Source: Pseudomonas sp. HS6 (GTDB lineage Bacteria > Pseudomonadota > Gammaproteobacteria > Pseudomonadales > Pseudomonadaceae). Taken from it: a DNA stretch of 64,000 nucleotides. Position 1 is the first letter of the stretch. Every line of letters starts with the position of its first letter. The DNA lies in the NCBI RefSeq assembly GCF_023375815.1, contig NZ_CP067412.1, positions 5,828,001-5,892,000 on the forward strand, read 5' to 3'. Shown here piece after piece: positions 18,701 through 26,547 of the stretch. The position numbers were made by a program, and so were the translations under genes. The notes beneath the pieces were generated by a model that saw only the letters and a program-made list of their open reading frames with translations, did not search any database and was not told where the DNA came from.

Positions 18701-19264
18701 TCAACGCATGAAATGAATCTTGCCGCTGTCGTCATTGCCCATGTACATGCCATAGACCCCGGCCTGGCGTTCCTCGATGTAGCGTTCGAGGATCTGCCGG
18801 ATCGCCGGGTAGTAGATCTGCTCCCACGGGATGTCTTCGGGGGCGAAGAATTTGTAGTCCTGAGTTTCCGGGCCGTACTGGCCGGTGATCTCCAAAGCGA
18901 GGGCGCGGAAGATGATGTAGACCTCGCTGATCTTCGGCACGCTGAAGATCGAATACGGCGAGATGATTTCCGCGCGCACGCCGCTTTCTTCCCAGACTTC
19001 GCGCAGGGCCGCTTGTTCGGTGGTTTCGCCGCTTTCCATGAAACCAGCGGGCAGGGTCCAGGTGCCGGGGCGCGGTGGGATCGCCCGCTGGCACAAGAGG
19101 TATTTGCCGTCCTGTTCGATGATGCAGCCGGCGATGATCTTCGGGTTCACATAGTGGATGTAGCCGCAGCCGCGGCACATCAGGCGCTCGTGCGTATCGC
19201 CCGGCGGCACTTGATGACCGAGGTCAGGGCCACCGCATTTCGGGCAAAAGCTCGGGCTGAACAT
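18701..19264 (-). CDS. NUDIX hydrolase with N-terminal zinc ribbon
   Basis: A 187-residue protein. Two cysteine pairs (CPKCGG at 7-12 and CRGCG near 31-35) form a zinc ribbon, as in NADH pyrophosphatase-like NUDIX proteins. The Nudix box runs from GFMESGETTEQ to REVWEESGV with all key residues. Substrate is unknown; a nucleotide or flavin cofactor would suit the neighbours. The gene starts one base after the GntR regulator stop, so both are in one transcript. Confidence 0.9.
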   Translation of the reverse strand: MFSPSFCPKCGGPDLGHQVPPGDTHERLMCRGCGYIHYVNPKIIAGCIIEQDGKYLLCQRAIPPRPGTWTLPAGFMESGETTEQAALREVWEESGVRAEIISPYSIFSVPKISEVYIIFRALALEITGQYGPETQDYKFFAPEDIPWEQIYYPAIRQILERYIEERQAGVYGMYMGNDDSGKIHFMR

Positions 19265-19265
19265 G

Positions 19266-20018
19266 TCAGTGACCTATGCGTGGTTCTTTCAGCGCGATGG
19301 GCAGAGTGATCGGCGGTGTGGCGCCGGTTTCTTCCTGTTTGCGCTTCAGATAATCGAGGGCCACGGCAGCGGCGGCGCGCACGTGATCGACGCACGCCTG
19401 ATGCGCCGCCAGCGGATCGCCGCTCTTGATCGCCTCGACCATTTTTTCCATTTCCTGGTTGCTCGCACCGCGACGGTTTTCCTGGGACACCGACGTCGCC
19501 CGCAAATAGCTGATGCGCGCCTGCAACTGACGCAGCTGCGTGGCCGCGACATGGTTGCCCGAGCCTTCCAGCAGCACGTCGTAGAAACCCTGCACCGAGT
19601 CGATCACCTGTTGCAGCTCGCCGTCCTTGAGCGCCTTGCGGTTCTCGTCGAGGGCTTTTTCCAGGGCCTTGATGTCCTTGGCCTTGGCGCGCAGGGTGAA
19701 CAGCTGGACGATCAGGCCTTCGAGCACGCAGCGCAGTTCATAGATGTCGACCGCATCGGCGAGGGTGATGATCGCCACGCGCGGGCCCTTGGCGTCGGCG
19801 AATTCCACCAGGCCTTCGGATTCCAGGTGACGCAAGGCTTCACGCACCGACGTACGGCTCACACCCAGGCGATCGCACAGATCGCGTTCCACCAGGCGAT
19901 CGCCCGGCAGCAGCTGGAAGTTCATGATGGCGCTTCGCAGTTTATCCAGCACGATTTCGCGCAGGGTGACGGGGTTGCGATTGACCTTGAAGCTGTCGTC
20001 GAGTGGCAGGCGTTTCAT
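19266..20018 (-). CDS. GntR-family regulator (FCD domain)
   Basis: A 250-residue regulator. The winged helix at about residues 15-80 (LVERDLCDRLGVSRTSVREALRHLE, split across the helix-turn-helix) is followed by an all-helical FCD ligand domain with metal-site residues. It sits in the middle of the region controlled by the repeated TGGTATACCATAATAC sequence and is its obvious candidate binder. The inducer is unknown. Confidence 0.9.
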   Translation of the reverse strand: MKRLPLDDSFKVNRNPVTLREIVLDKLRSAIMNFQLLPGDRLVERDLCDRLGVSRTSVREALRHLESEGLVEFADAKGPRVAIITLADAVDIYELRCVLEGLIVQLFTLRAKAKDIKALEKALDENRKALKDGELQQVIDSVQGFYDVLLEGSGNHVAATQLRQLQARISYLRATSVSQENRRGASNQEMEKMVEAIKSGDPLAAHQACVDHVRAAAAVALDYLKRKQEETGATPPITLPIALKEPRIGH

Positions 20019-20076
20019 GGGGTCCGCTCTTTAAGGTGGCTGTCCATGCCAGACGGGCATTCAAACAGCCGAGGGG

Positions 20077-20469
20077 TTAACTGGAGGCCTCGGCGTCGGC
20101 TTCGGCGAAGGCTTCACGGGCGAGCCGGAAACTGTCCACGGCTGCCGGGATGCCGCAATAAATACCGACCTGAAGCAGAATTTCGCGTATTTGCTCACGA
20201 CTCAGGCCGTTACGCAAGGCGCCGCGCACATGCAGTTTCAGTTCGTGCGGGCGGTTCAGCGCGGAGATCATCGCCAGGTTGATCATGCTGCGCTCCTTGA
20301 GCGACAGGCCTTCGCGTCCCCAGACATGGCCCCAGCAGTATTCGGTGACCATTTCCTGCAGCGGGTGGGTGAAGTCGTCGGCGTTCTCGATCGAGCGCTG
20401 CACATAGGCTTCGCCCAGCACCTGGGTGCGGATCTTTAAACCCTTTTCATACTTGTCGTTGTTCATCAT
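20077..20469 (-). CDS. Carboxymuconolactone decarboxylase family protein
   Basis: A 130-residue protein with the CMD-family pattern: WGREGLSLKERSMINLAMISALNRPHELKLHVRG around residues 49-82, then a helix ending LLQVGIYCGIPAAVDSF. Members include 4-carboxymuconolactone decarboxylase and AhpD-like proteins. AhpD needs a CxxC, which is absent here, so a decarboxylase or hydrolase-like role is more likely. No protocatechuate genes are nearby; the substrate is unclear. Confidence 0.85.
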   Translation of the reverse strand: MMNNDKYEKGLKIRTQVLGEAYVQRSIENADDFTHPLQEMVTEYCWGHVWGREGLSLKERSMINLAMISALNRPHELKLHVRGALRNGLSREQIREILLQVGIYCGIPAAVDSFRLAREAFAEADAEASS

Positions 20470-20491
20470 TACCCCTCACACCACCATTCCC

Positions 20492-20580
20492 TGTGGGAGC
20501 GAGCTTGCTCGCGATAGCGTCAGCACCTGCACATTGATGTCGACTGACACTATGTCTTCGCGAGCAAGCTCGCTCCCACA
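20492..20580. repeat. REPIN-like inverted doublet
   Basis: Arms TGTGGGAGCGAGCTTGCTCG (20492) and its reverse complement ending 20580 flank a ~45-bp centre. Each arm is itself a small hairpin. This is the commonest intergenic palindrome type of fluorescent pseudomonads. Confidence 0.9.
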
Positions 20581-20598
20581 GTGTTTTGCATTATTTTC

Positions 20599-21084
20599 TC
20601 AAGTCAGGCTCGGCAACGCGCCGAGCTTGCCTTTGTGATAGATCATCGGCGTCACCGGTTGTGCCGGCAGGATCAGGTTCTTCACCGCGCCGACGATGAT
20701 CGCGTGATCGCCGCCGTCGTATTCGCGCCACAGTTCGCACTCGATGATCGCCGTGGCTTTGGCAAGGATCGGGTTGCCCAGTTCGCTCAGGTGCCATTCG
20801 ATGCCGTTGGCCTTGTCCTTGCCTTTGCCGGCAAAGGCGTAGGCCTCGGCGGTCTGGTCGGCGGAAAGCAAATGGATCGCGAAACGCTTACTGTCGCGCA
20901 GCACCGGGTAGGTGTCGGAGGCATAGTTGGGGCAGAACAGCACCAGCGCCGGATCAATCGACAGCGCACTGAAGGCGCTGGCGGTGATGCCGACGATGCC
21001 GCCATCCGGGTCGAGGGTGGTGACCACCGTGACCCCGGACGGAAACGAGCTCATGACGTCTTTGTAAATACCGGGTTCGATCAT
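20599..21084 (-). CDS. Flavin reductase (HpaC/RutF-like)
   Basis: A 161-residue member of the FMN-binding split-barrel family that reduces FMN or FAD with NAD(P)H for a partner monooxygenase. Typical sequence: FPSGVTVVTTLDPDGG, GITASAFSALSIDP and the C-terminal EYDGGDHAIIVGAV. It lies 12 bp after the aldehyde dehydrogenase gene in the same operon. No oxygenase partner is encoded in the window, which is unusual. Confidence 0.9.
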   Translation of the reverse strand: MIEPGIYKDVMSSFPSGVTVVTTLDPDGGIVGITASAFSALSIDPALVLFCPNYASDTYPVLRDSKRFAIHLLSADQTAEAYAFAGKGKDKANGIEWHLSELGNPILAKATAIIECELWREYDGGDHAIIVGAVKNLILPAQPVTPMIYHKGKLGALPSLT

Positions 21085-21096
21085 GTCGCAGGACTC

Positions 21097-22578
21097 CTAG
21101 CGCATCACAAACGGATCAGGCATCGGCGCCTGAGAGAGGTTGATCCACACCGTTTTCAGTTCGGTGTAGGCCAGCACCGAATCGATGCCGCTTTCGCGTC
21201 CATAGCCACTGTTCTTGAAGCCGCCGATCGGTGCCATCGCCGATACGGCGCGGTAGGTGTTGACCCAGATGATCCCCGAACGCACGTCCCGGGCCAGGCG
21301 ATGGGCGCGACCCAAGTCGCGGGTCCAGATTCCGGCGGCGAGACCGAACTGCGAGTCGTTGGCAATCGCCAGCGCTTCGGCTTCGTCCTCGAAGCGGATC
21401 ACCGAGGCCACCGGGCCGAAGACTTCTTCCTGCATGATCTTCATCGAGTTGCGGTCGCATTCGAACAGCGTCGGTTCGTAGAACCAGCCGTCACCGACAC
21501 CACTCGGCCGCTTGCCGCCCAGACGCAGGCGCGCACCTTCGGCGATGGCGTCGGCCACCAGACCTTCAACCACCGCCAGTTGTTGCGCGGTGGCCATCGG
21601 GCCCATTTCGCTGCTGTCGTCCTGTGGGTTGCCAATGCGGATGCGCTGGGCGCGCTCTACCAGTCGGCTGACGAATTCGTCGTAGATCTCGTCTTGCACC
21701 AGCAGTCGCGAGCCGGATACACAGCTCTGTCCGGACGCCGCGTAGATCCCGGCAATCGCGCCGTTGATCGCGCTGTCCAGATCCGCATCGGCGAAGATGA
21801 TGTTCGGCGACTTGCCGCCCAGCTCCAGCGACAGCTTGGCGAAGTTCTCGGCGCTGCTGCGCACCACATGCCGGGCCGTGGCCGCGCCGCCGGTGAAGGC
21901 GATCTTGCGGACCAGCGGATGACGGGTGAGGGCGGCGCCGGTGCTCGGGCCGTAACCAGTGACGACGTTGACCACACCCGGCGGAATCCCGGCTTCGAGG
22001 GCCAGGCGCGCCAGTTCCAGAATGGTCGCCGAAGCGTGTTCGGATGGTTTGATCACGATGGTGTTGCCGGCAGCAAGGGCCGGCGCCAGTTTGATCGCGG
22101 TCAGATAAAGCGGGCTGTTCCACGGAATGATCGCGGCGACCACACCCATGGCTTCGTGCACGGTGTAGGCGAACAAATCGGGCTTATCCAGCGGCAGGGT
22201 GCCGCCTTCGAGCTTGTCGGCAAGGCCGGCGGTGTAGTGGAAAAACTCCGGCAGATAACCGACCTGACCCCGGGTTTCGCGGATCAGCTTGCCGTTGTCG
22301 CGGCTTTCCAGCTGCGCCAGTTGCTCCTTGTTTTCAGCGATCAGGTCACCGAGACGCCGCAAAAGTTTGCCGCGAGCGGTGGCGGTCAGGCCGCGCCACG
22401 CCGGGCTGTCGAACGCGGTCTGTGCGGCTTGCACGGCGCGTTCGACGTCGGCCTCATCGGCGTCGGGCAATACGGCCCAGGGTTCGGCCAGCGCCGGGTT
22501 GAGGCTTTCGAAGGTCTTGCCGGAGAGGGCGTCGACCCATTCTCCGCCGATGCACATTTGGAAGCGTGCGAGTGTCAT
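21097..22578 (-). CDS. Aldehyde dehydrogenase
   Basis: A 493-residue NAD(P)-dependent dehydrogenase. The catalytic Cys286 (SGQSCVSGS) and general base Glu252 (LELGGKSPN) are in place, and the cofactor segment IPWNSPLYLTAIKLAPALAA is seen near residue 150. It overlaps the start of the downstream reading unit of the hydrolase operon by four bases (22575-22578). Closest in style to broad aromatic or semialdehyde dehydrogenases; substrate not determinable. Confidence 0.92.
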   Translation of the reverse strand: MTLARFQMCIGGEWVDALSGKTFESLNPALAEPWAVLPDADEADVERAVQAAQTAFDSPAWRGLTATARGKLLRRLGDLIAENKEQLAQLESRDNGKLIRETRGQVGYLPEFFHYTAGLADKLEGGTLPLDKPDLFAYTVHEAMGVVAAIIPWNSPLYLTAIKLAPALAAGNTIVIKPSEHASATILELARLALEAGIPPGVVNVVTGYGPSTGAALTRHPLVRKIAFTGGAATARHVVRSSAENFAKLSLELGGKSPNIIFADADLDSAINGAIAGIYAASGQSCVSGSRLLVQDEIYDEFVSRLVERAQRIRIGNPQDDSSEMGPMATAQQLAVVEGLVADAIAEGARLRLGGKRPSGVGDGWFYEPTLFECDRNSMKIMQEEVFGPVASVIRFEDEAEALAIANDSQFGLAAGIWTRDLGRAHRLARDVRSGIIWVNTYRAVSAMAPIGGFKNSGYGRESGIDSVLAYTELKTVWINLSQAPMPDPFVMR

Positions 22579-23408
22579 GCAACGATCCCCTTTATATGGT
22601 TTTGTCGGGCGTGTGCGGTTTCGAGAAATTCCAGCAGCGTCTGGTTCACCAGCCGAGGCGACTCTACCGGCATCATATGCCGTTGCTCGGGCAGCACGGC
22701 AACCTTCGCACCGGGAATCCGTGCGGCCAGTTGCTCGGCCATTTCCGGGGTCGATCCGGGGTCCAGCTCGCCGGTGGCGATCAGCGTCGGCGCCTGGATC
22801 CTGCCCAGGTCGTCGGCGCGGTACATGTCCTGGGTGGCGAACAATTCGTAGGTGGTCAGGTAACCCTGCGGATCATTGCCGGCGAGGGTCTGGCGGATCG
22901 CGGCGATCTGCGCCGGATTGGCCGCCTGATATTCACGGCTGAACCAGCGCGACAGTGCCGCTTCGGCATTCGCGTCAGGCCCATGTTCGGCAGCCTGTGC
23001 AGTCCGGGCGATGACCCCGGCGCGCTGTTCTTCGCTGCGGTTGAACACACTGTTGAGCACCACCAGGCTTTTCAGGCGATCCGGGTAATGCAGGGCAAAG
23101 GCCCGCGCTACCAGACCGCCCATGGAAAAACCGATCACCGACGCCAGCGGCAATTGCAGGTGGTCGAGCAGCTCCAGCAACTGATCGGCATAGCCGAGCA
23201 GGGCGGTGCCGCTGGCCGGTCGCGGGCTGGCGCCATGGCCGAGCATGTCGTAGGCGATCACCCGGTATTGCGTGGCCAGGCCAACGATCTGGCCGCCCCA
23301 CATTTCTTTATTCAGGCCCACGCCGTGGATCAACACCACGGGGTGGCCCTGGCCAGTCACCAGATAACTGGTGCCGGCCGGGGTGAGTTCAGCGGTATGC
23401 CGAATCAT
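22575..23408 (-). CDS. Alpha/beta hydrolase
   Basis: A 277-residue hydrolase. Nucleophile elbow GFSMGG (Ser95), oxyanion segment LIHGVGLNKEMW, acid residue in TGELDPGST, and catalytic His in EQRHMMPVES. I chose the ATG at 23406-23408 with AGGAG upstream. The family includes RutD, enol-lactone hydrolases and meta-cleavage hydrolases. Together with the flavin reductase and aldehyde dehydrogenase it suggests hydrolysis of an oxidised ring-opened intermediate. Confidence 0.9.
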   Translation of the reverse strand: MIRHTAELTPAGTSYLVTGQGHPVVLIHGVGLNKEMWGGQIVGLATQYRVIAYDMLGHGASPRPASGTALLGYADQLLELLDHLQLPLASVIGFSMGGLVARAFALHYPDRLKSLVVLNSVFNRSEEQRAGVIARTAQAAEHGPDANAEAALSRWFSREYQAANPAQIAAIRQTLAGNDPQGYLTTYELFATQDMYRADDLGRIQAPTLIATGELDPGSTPEMAEQLAARIPGAKVAVLPEQRHMMPVESPRLVNQTLLEFLETAHARQNHIKGIVA

Positions 23409-23439
23409 GGAGCGCTCCTGCAATGCCTTCTTGTTTTGA

Positions 23440-24030
23440 TTACTGGGCTTTTTCGGCGGCCAGTTCTTCCAGATCGATGTAGCGGTTGCCGATGCGCGGG
23501 TGCAGTCGGCCACCGTCGGCGCAACCGAGCACCACGACGATTTCGTCGGCGCGCGGGGCGTCTTCGATCTGCATTTCCAGGGTGATGTAGTGCGAGCGCA
23601 GGCCTTCGTCGTCCTTGTGCATCATCGGGATCTGGATCGAGGTGCCCGGACCGCCGCGCTTGTTGGTGAAGCTCAGGTAACTCTTGGCCTTGACCGCTTC
23701 GCGGTAGTGATTGCCGAAGCGCAGGGTGTGGATCACCGCCGAGGCGTGTTCGATCTCGCCGTCCGCGCCGACCACCGCTGCTTTGCCGTAAGCCTCGATC
23801 TTCTCGGCGCCGCCAATGATGCCCACCAGACGCTCGACCATCATCGCGCCGAGGTCGGAGCAGTTGGCGCGGATCTGCGGCTTGAGGTCTTCGACAAAGC
23901 CATTGCCGACCCACGGGTTCTTCATCACGACGGCCAGGCCCACCATGGTCACCGGGGTGTCGGAAGCCTTGCCGCCTTCAATGAAGGTTTCTTCGACATA
24001 GCTGACGATCTTGCGAATTTCGAAACTCAT
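23440..24030 (-). CDS. AA_synth (DUF1185) family protein
   Basis: A 196-residue protein of the 'amino acid synthesis' family (BB2672 fold). It starts MSFEIRKIVSYVEETFIEGG and has the conserved stretch TNKRGGPGTSIQIPMMHKDDEG. The true function of the family is not established. I chose the ATG at 24028-24030 (GGAGC upstream) because the longer frame runs through the operator. First gene of the hydrolase-dehydrogenase-reductase operon. Confidence 0.85.
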   Translation of the reverse strand: MSFEIRKIVSYVEETFIEGGKASDTPVTMVGLAVVMKNPWVGNGFVEDLKPQIRANCSDLGAMMVERLVGIIGGAEKIEAYGKAAVVGADGEIEHASAVIHTLRFGNHYREAVKAKSYLSFTNKRGGPGTSIQIPMMHKDDEGLRSHYITLEMQIEDAPRADEIVVVLGCADGGRLHPRIGNRYIDLEELAAEKAQ

Positions 24031-24070
24031 GAGCTGCTCCGTAGGGGATAAAGAGTGTCTGTGCGTCTGA

Positions 24071-24086
24071 TGGTATACCATAATAC
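24071..24086 (+). promoter_or_regulatory. GntR-type operator before the AA_synth operon
   Basis: TGGTATACCATAATAC, identical over 16 bases to the site at 18361, 41 bp upstream of the AA_synth gene start. With the following C it also reads GGTAT-N6-ATACC, an inverted repeat. Confidence 0.7.
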
Positions 24087-24253
24087 CGATCGTGCAAGCC
24101 TCCCATTCGAATTTGTACGGGATCAGATGGACGGCATGCGCCAGCGCCACGCCATTCAAGGGGCAGCAGTTCAAATGTTTAGAGGTGTTGATCGGATAAG
24201 CGGGAGGCTTGGGATAACATTGTCTGATCTGAGAGAAAGGACGCTCGCGATCA

Positions 24254-25222
24254 ATGCTTCCCTACATTGCTACCTATTTGATTTTCGCTTTCGTACTGGA
24301 AGTGGCCAGACGCTGCATGGATGGCCCGATGTTTGTCAGAACGGGTTCGAAACACTGGCCCTGGAAGCTTAACTACAGCATCCGATGGTGGGGATTCGAC
24401 GAGTATCTGGCGGCGCTGACCCTTGTCTCGCTGGCGTTGCTGTTGTTTCTCGCGTTATGGGCAAAACTGGGTAGCCCGGCGGACTTGAGCGTGGTCTTGT
24501 CTGTATGGGTCACGCTTTGTCTGTCTTCCTCCGTTCTCTCGATCAGGTATTTCAAACTGGTCGCAAAGGTCAGGGAACACTTTTGGTGGTTGGCCTTGAT
24601 TGCGGCATTGTTGACACTGGGGTTTGGACAGTTCTCCAGTGCATGGGCTGACTTCTTTATCGTTCACTACACGCGCATTGAGGCCACCCAGTTTCCTGTC
24701 GCGCAGAAAACGTTGGCGTTGGTGATACTTACACTCATCTGGTTGTATCTCGCGACAATGCTGATCAGTCTTGTCGTCATTTATGTGTATTCATTCAAGA
24801 ATGAAGTGAAGCCAACATTTCGCGAGTCGGTGAAGCGCGACCCGTTGTCTGCACCGCTGTGGAAAAGATACAAGCCAGGCCGAAGCAATGTCAGGCGCAC
24901 GACCATGCGATGGATAGTCCTGGGTGTTTCTCTTTTCAGCGTCAGCAGCTCATGGTCCGTTTGGGAGTTTGTTCTTACACATGCAGAAGAGGGCGTTCAG
25001 GAAACTCTGGTCTTTGCATCGTTTCACCTTCATCCGCGGGACTGTGGTATCCCCGGAATGCCGCCAGGCGCCAAAGCCGCATTAATCAGTGAAAAGCGCG
25101 CAGTCGTCGCCATTCCCGAGGCCAAGGGTTATGTCTTCGAGACCATGCCTTGCGACGTCCTGTCAACGCGGGCGCTGAAAGATGAGGCTGCCAAACGGTT
25201 GAAGCAGGACGATTACCTTTGA
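24254..25222 (+). CDS. Unknown six-helix membrane protein
   Basis: A 322-residue protein I do not recognise. About six hydrophobic segments are visible: near residues 3-18, 50-70, 78-97, 108-128, 150-180 and 217-240. The last ~75 residues are polar, with two Cys (RDCGIPG, MPCDVL) that could form a disulfide outside the membrane. Base composition is less GC-rich than its neighbours, suggesting accessory DNA. The start is uncertain: the ribosome site GAAAGG is 13 bases from the ATG. Confidence 0.7.
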   Translation: MLPYIATYLIFAFVLEVARRCMDGPMFVRTGSKHWPWKLNYSIRWWGFDEYLAALTLVSLALLLFLALWAKLGSPADLSVVLSVWVTLCLSSSVLSIRYFKLVAKVREHFWWLALIAALLTLGFGQFSSAWADFFIVHYTRIEATQFPVAQKTLALVILTLIWLYLATMLISLVVIYVYSFKNEVKPTFRESVKRDPLSAPLWKRYKPGRSNVRRTTMRWIVLGVSLFSVSSSWSVWEFVLTHAEEGVQETLVFASFHLHPRDCGIPGMPPGAKAALISEKRAVVAIPEAKGYVFETMPCDVLSTRALKDEAAKRLKQDDYL

Positions 25223-25490
25223 CGATGACTATCACCTCGCTCACATAAAGATCGTCATCAGGTCGGCGAATGGTCACTCATTCACCCACAACACTGACTC
25301 ATCGCGGTTAACAAAAGATAACGTTGCGCCGATTGTCAGACGTTTCGAATGCCCGATAGGATGAGCCAGCTTCCGAAGTGGCTCTGGATTGCGGGTTTCA
25401 GGACTATGCTTCTGACCAACCGTCGCCGGAGCACACTTGCGGCGCCCTTGAAGGCCGAATGGCCTAACAATAATAAATAGGGGAAGGTCT

Positions 25491-26519
25491 ATGAGTCGTT
25501 GCCGCCCGCCGGCGTTTCGCAACACCGCGTTGCTGGCCACAGCACTCTCTCTGCTGGGCTTTGCCACCTTGTCGGCGCCCGTACTGGCCGCCGAAGCGCC
25601 AGCCGACGTGGTCTACGCCATCGAATCGGCCAAGGCCCCGAAAAGCCTGATGCTCGATGTCGTTCACGCCGGTTCACGGCTGGTGGCGGTCGGGGATCGC
25701 GGGCACATTCTCTATTCCGACAACCAGGGCAAGACCTGGACCCAGGCCAAGGTGCCAAGCCGCCAGTTGCTGACGGCCGTGTATTTCGTCGACGACAAAC
25801 ACGGCTGGGCCGTCGGTCATGACGCACAGATCCTCGCCAGCGAAGACGGCGGCCTGACCTGGACCAAACAGTTCGAAGACCTCAAGCGCGAGTCGCCGCT
25901 GCTCGACCTCTGGTTCAAGGACGTCAACAACGGCCTGGCCGTGGGTGCCTACGGCGCATTGCTGGAAACCACCGACGGCGGCAAAAACTGGCAAGACGTC
26001 AGCGACCGCCTCGACAACCAGGACCAGTTTCACCTCAACGCCATCGCCGCCGTGAAAGACGCCGGACTGTTCATCGTGGGCGAACAGGGCGCGATGTTCC
26101 GCTCCGCCGATTGGGGCCAGACCTGGGAAAAAATCGAAGGCCCATATCAGGGCTCGCTGTTCGGTGTGATCGGCACCGCCCAGCCCTCCACGCTGCTGGC
26201 CTACGGGCTGCGCGGCAATCTCTACCGCTCCACCGATTTCGGCAGCACCTGGCAGCAGGTCGAACTCAAGGCAGCGCGCGGCGCGCTGGAATTCGGCCTG
26301 TCCGGTGCCACACGGCTCGACGATGGCTCCATCGTCATCGTCGGCAACGGCGGCACGGTGATCAGCAGCAGCGACAACGGTGAAACCTTCAGCGTGTTCA
26401 ACCGCCCGGATCGCATCTCGCTGTCGTCGGTCACCGCCGCCGGCAACGGCAACCTGATCCTGAGCGGGCAGGGTGGCGTCCACACCACCACGCCAAACGG
26501 CACCGAGCTGGGCAAATGA
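25491..26519 (+). CDS. YCF48-like beta-propeller protein, exported
   Basis: A 342-residue protein with a signal peptide (ALSLLGFATLSAPVLAA) followed by repeated propeller blades. Each blade has the BNR/YCF48 pattern S-x-D-x-G-x-T-W, e.g. YSDNQGKTWTQ, ASEDGGLTWTK, TTDGGKNWQD and STDFGSTWQQ. It precedes the RND transporter gene by 28 bp. The pair is common in Pseudomonas and is thought to work as a periplasmic partner and exporter; the cargo is unknown. Confidence 0.88.
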   Translation: MSRCRPPAFRNTALLATALSLLGFATLSAPVLAAEAPADVVYAIESAKAPKSLMLDVVHAGSRLVAVGDRGHILYSDNQGKTWTQAKVPSRQLLTAVYFVDDKHGWAVGHDAQILASEDGGLTWTKQFEDLKRESPLLDLWFKDVNNGLAVGAYGALLETTDGGKNWQDVSDRLDNQDQFHLNAIAAVKDAGLFIVGEQGAMFRSADWGQTWEKIEGPYQGSLFGVIGTAQPSTLLAYGLRGNLYRSTDFGSTWQQVELKAARGALEFGLSGATRLDDGSIVIVGNGGTVISSSDNGETFSVFNRPDRISLSSVTAAGNGNLILSGQGGVHTTTPNGTELGK

Positions 26520-26547
26520 GCCGAATCAATAATAAGAAGGCGGGGCT

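Noticed and set aside
20581..22851. A 756-codon open frame on the plus strand
   Set aside because: It lies opposite the flavin reductase and aldehyde dehydrogenase genes, both with intact motifs; its translation is Arg/Gly/His-rich with no domain, as expected from antisense GC-rich codons.
24055..24372. A 105-codon plus-strand frame beginning in the operator
   Set aside because: The start lies upstream of and includes the repeated operator sequence, no family is seen, and it overlaps the better-supported membrane protein.
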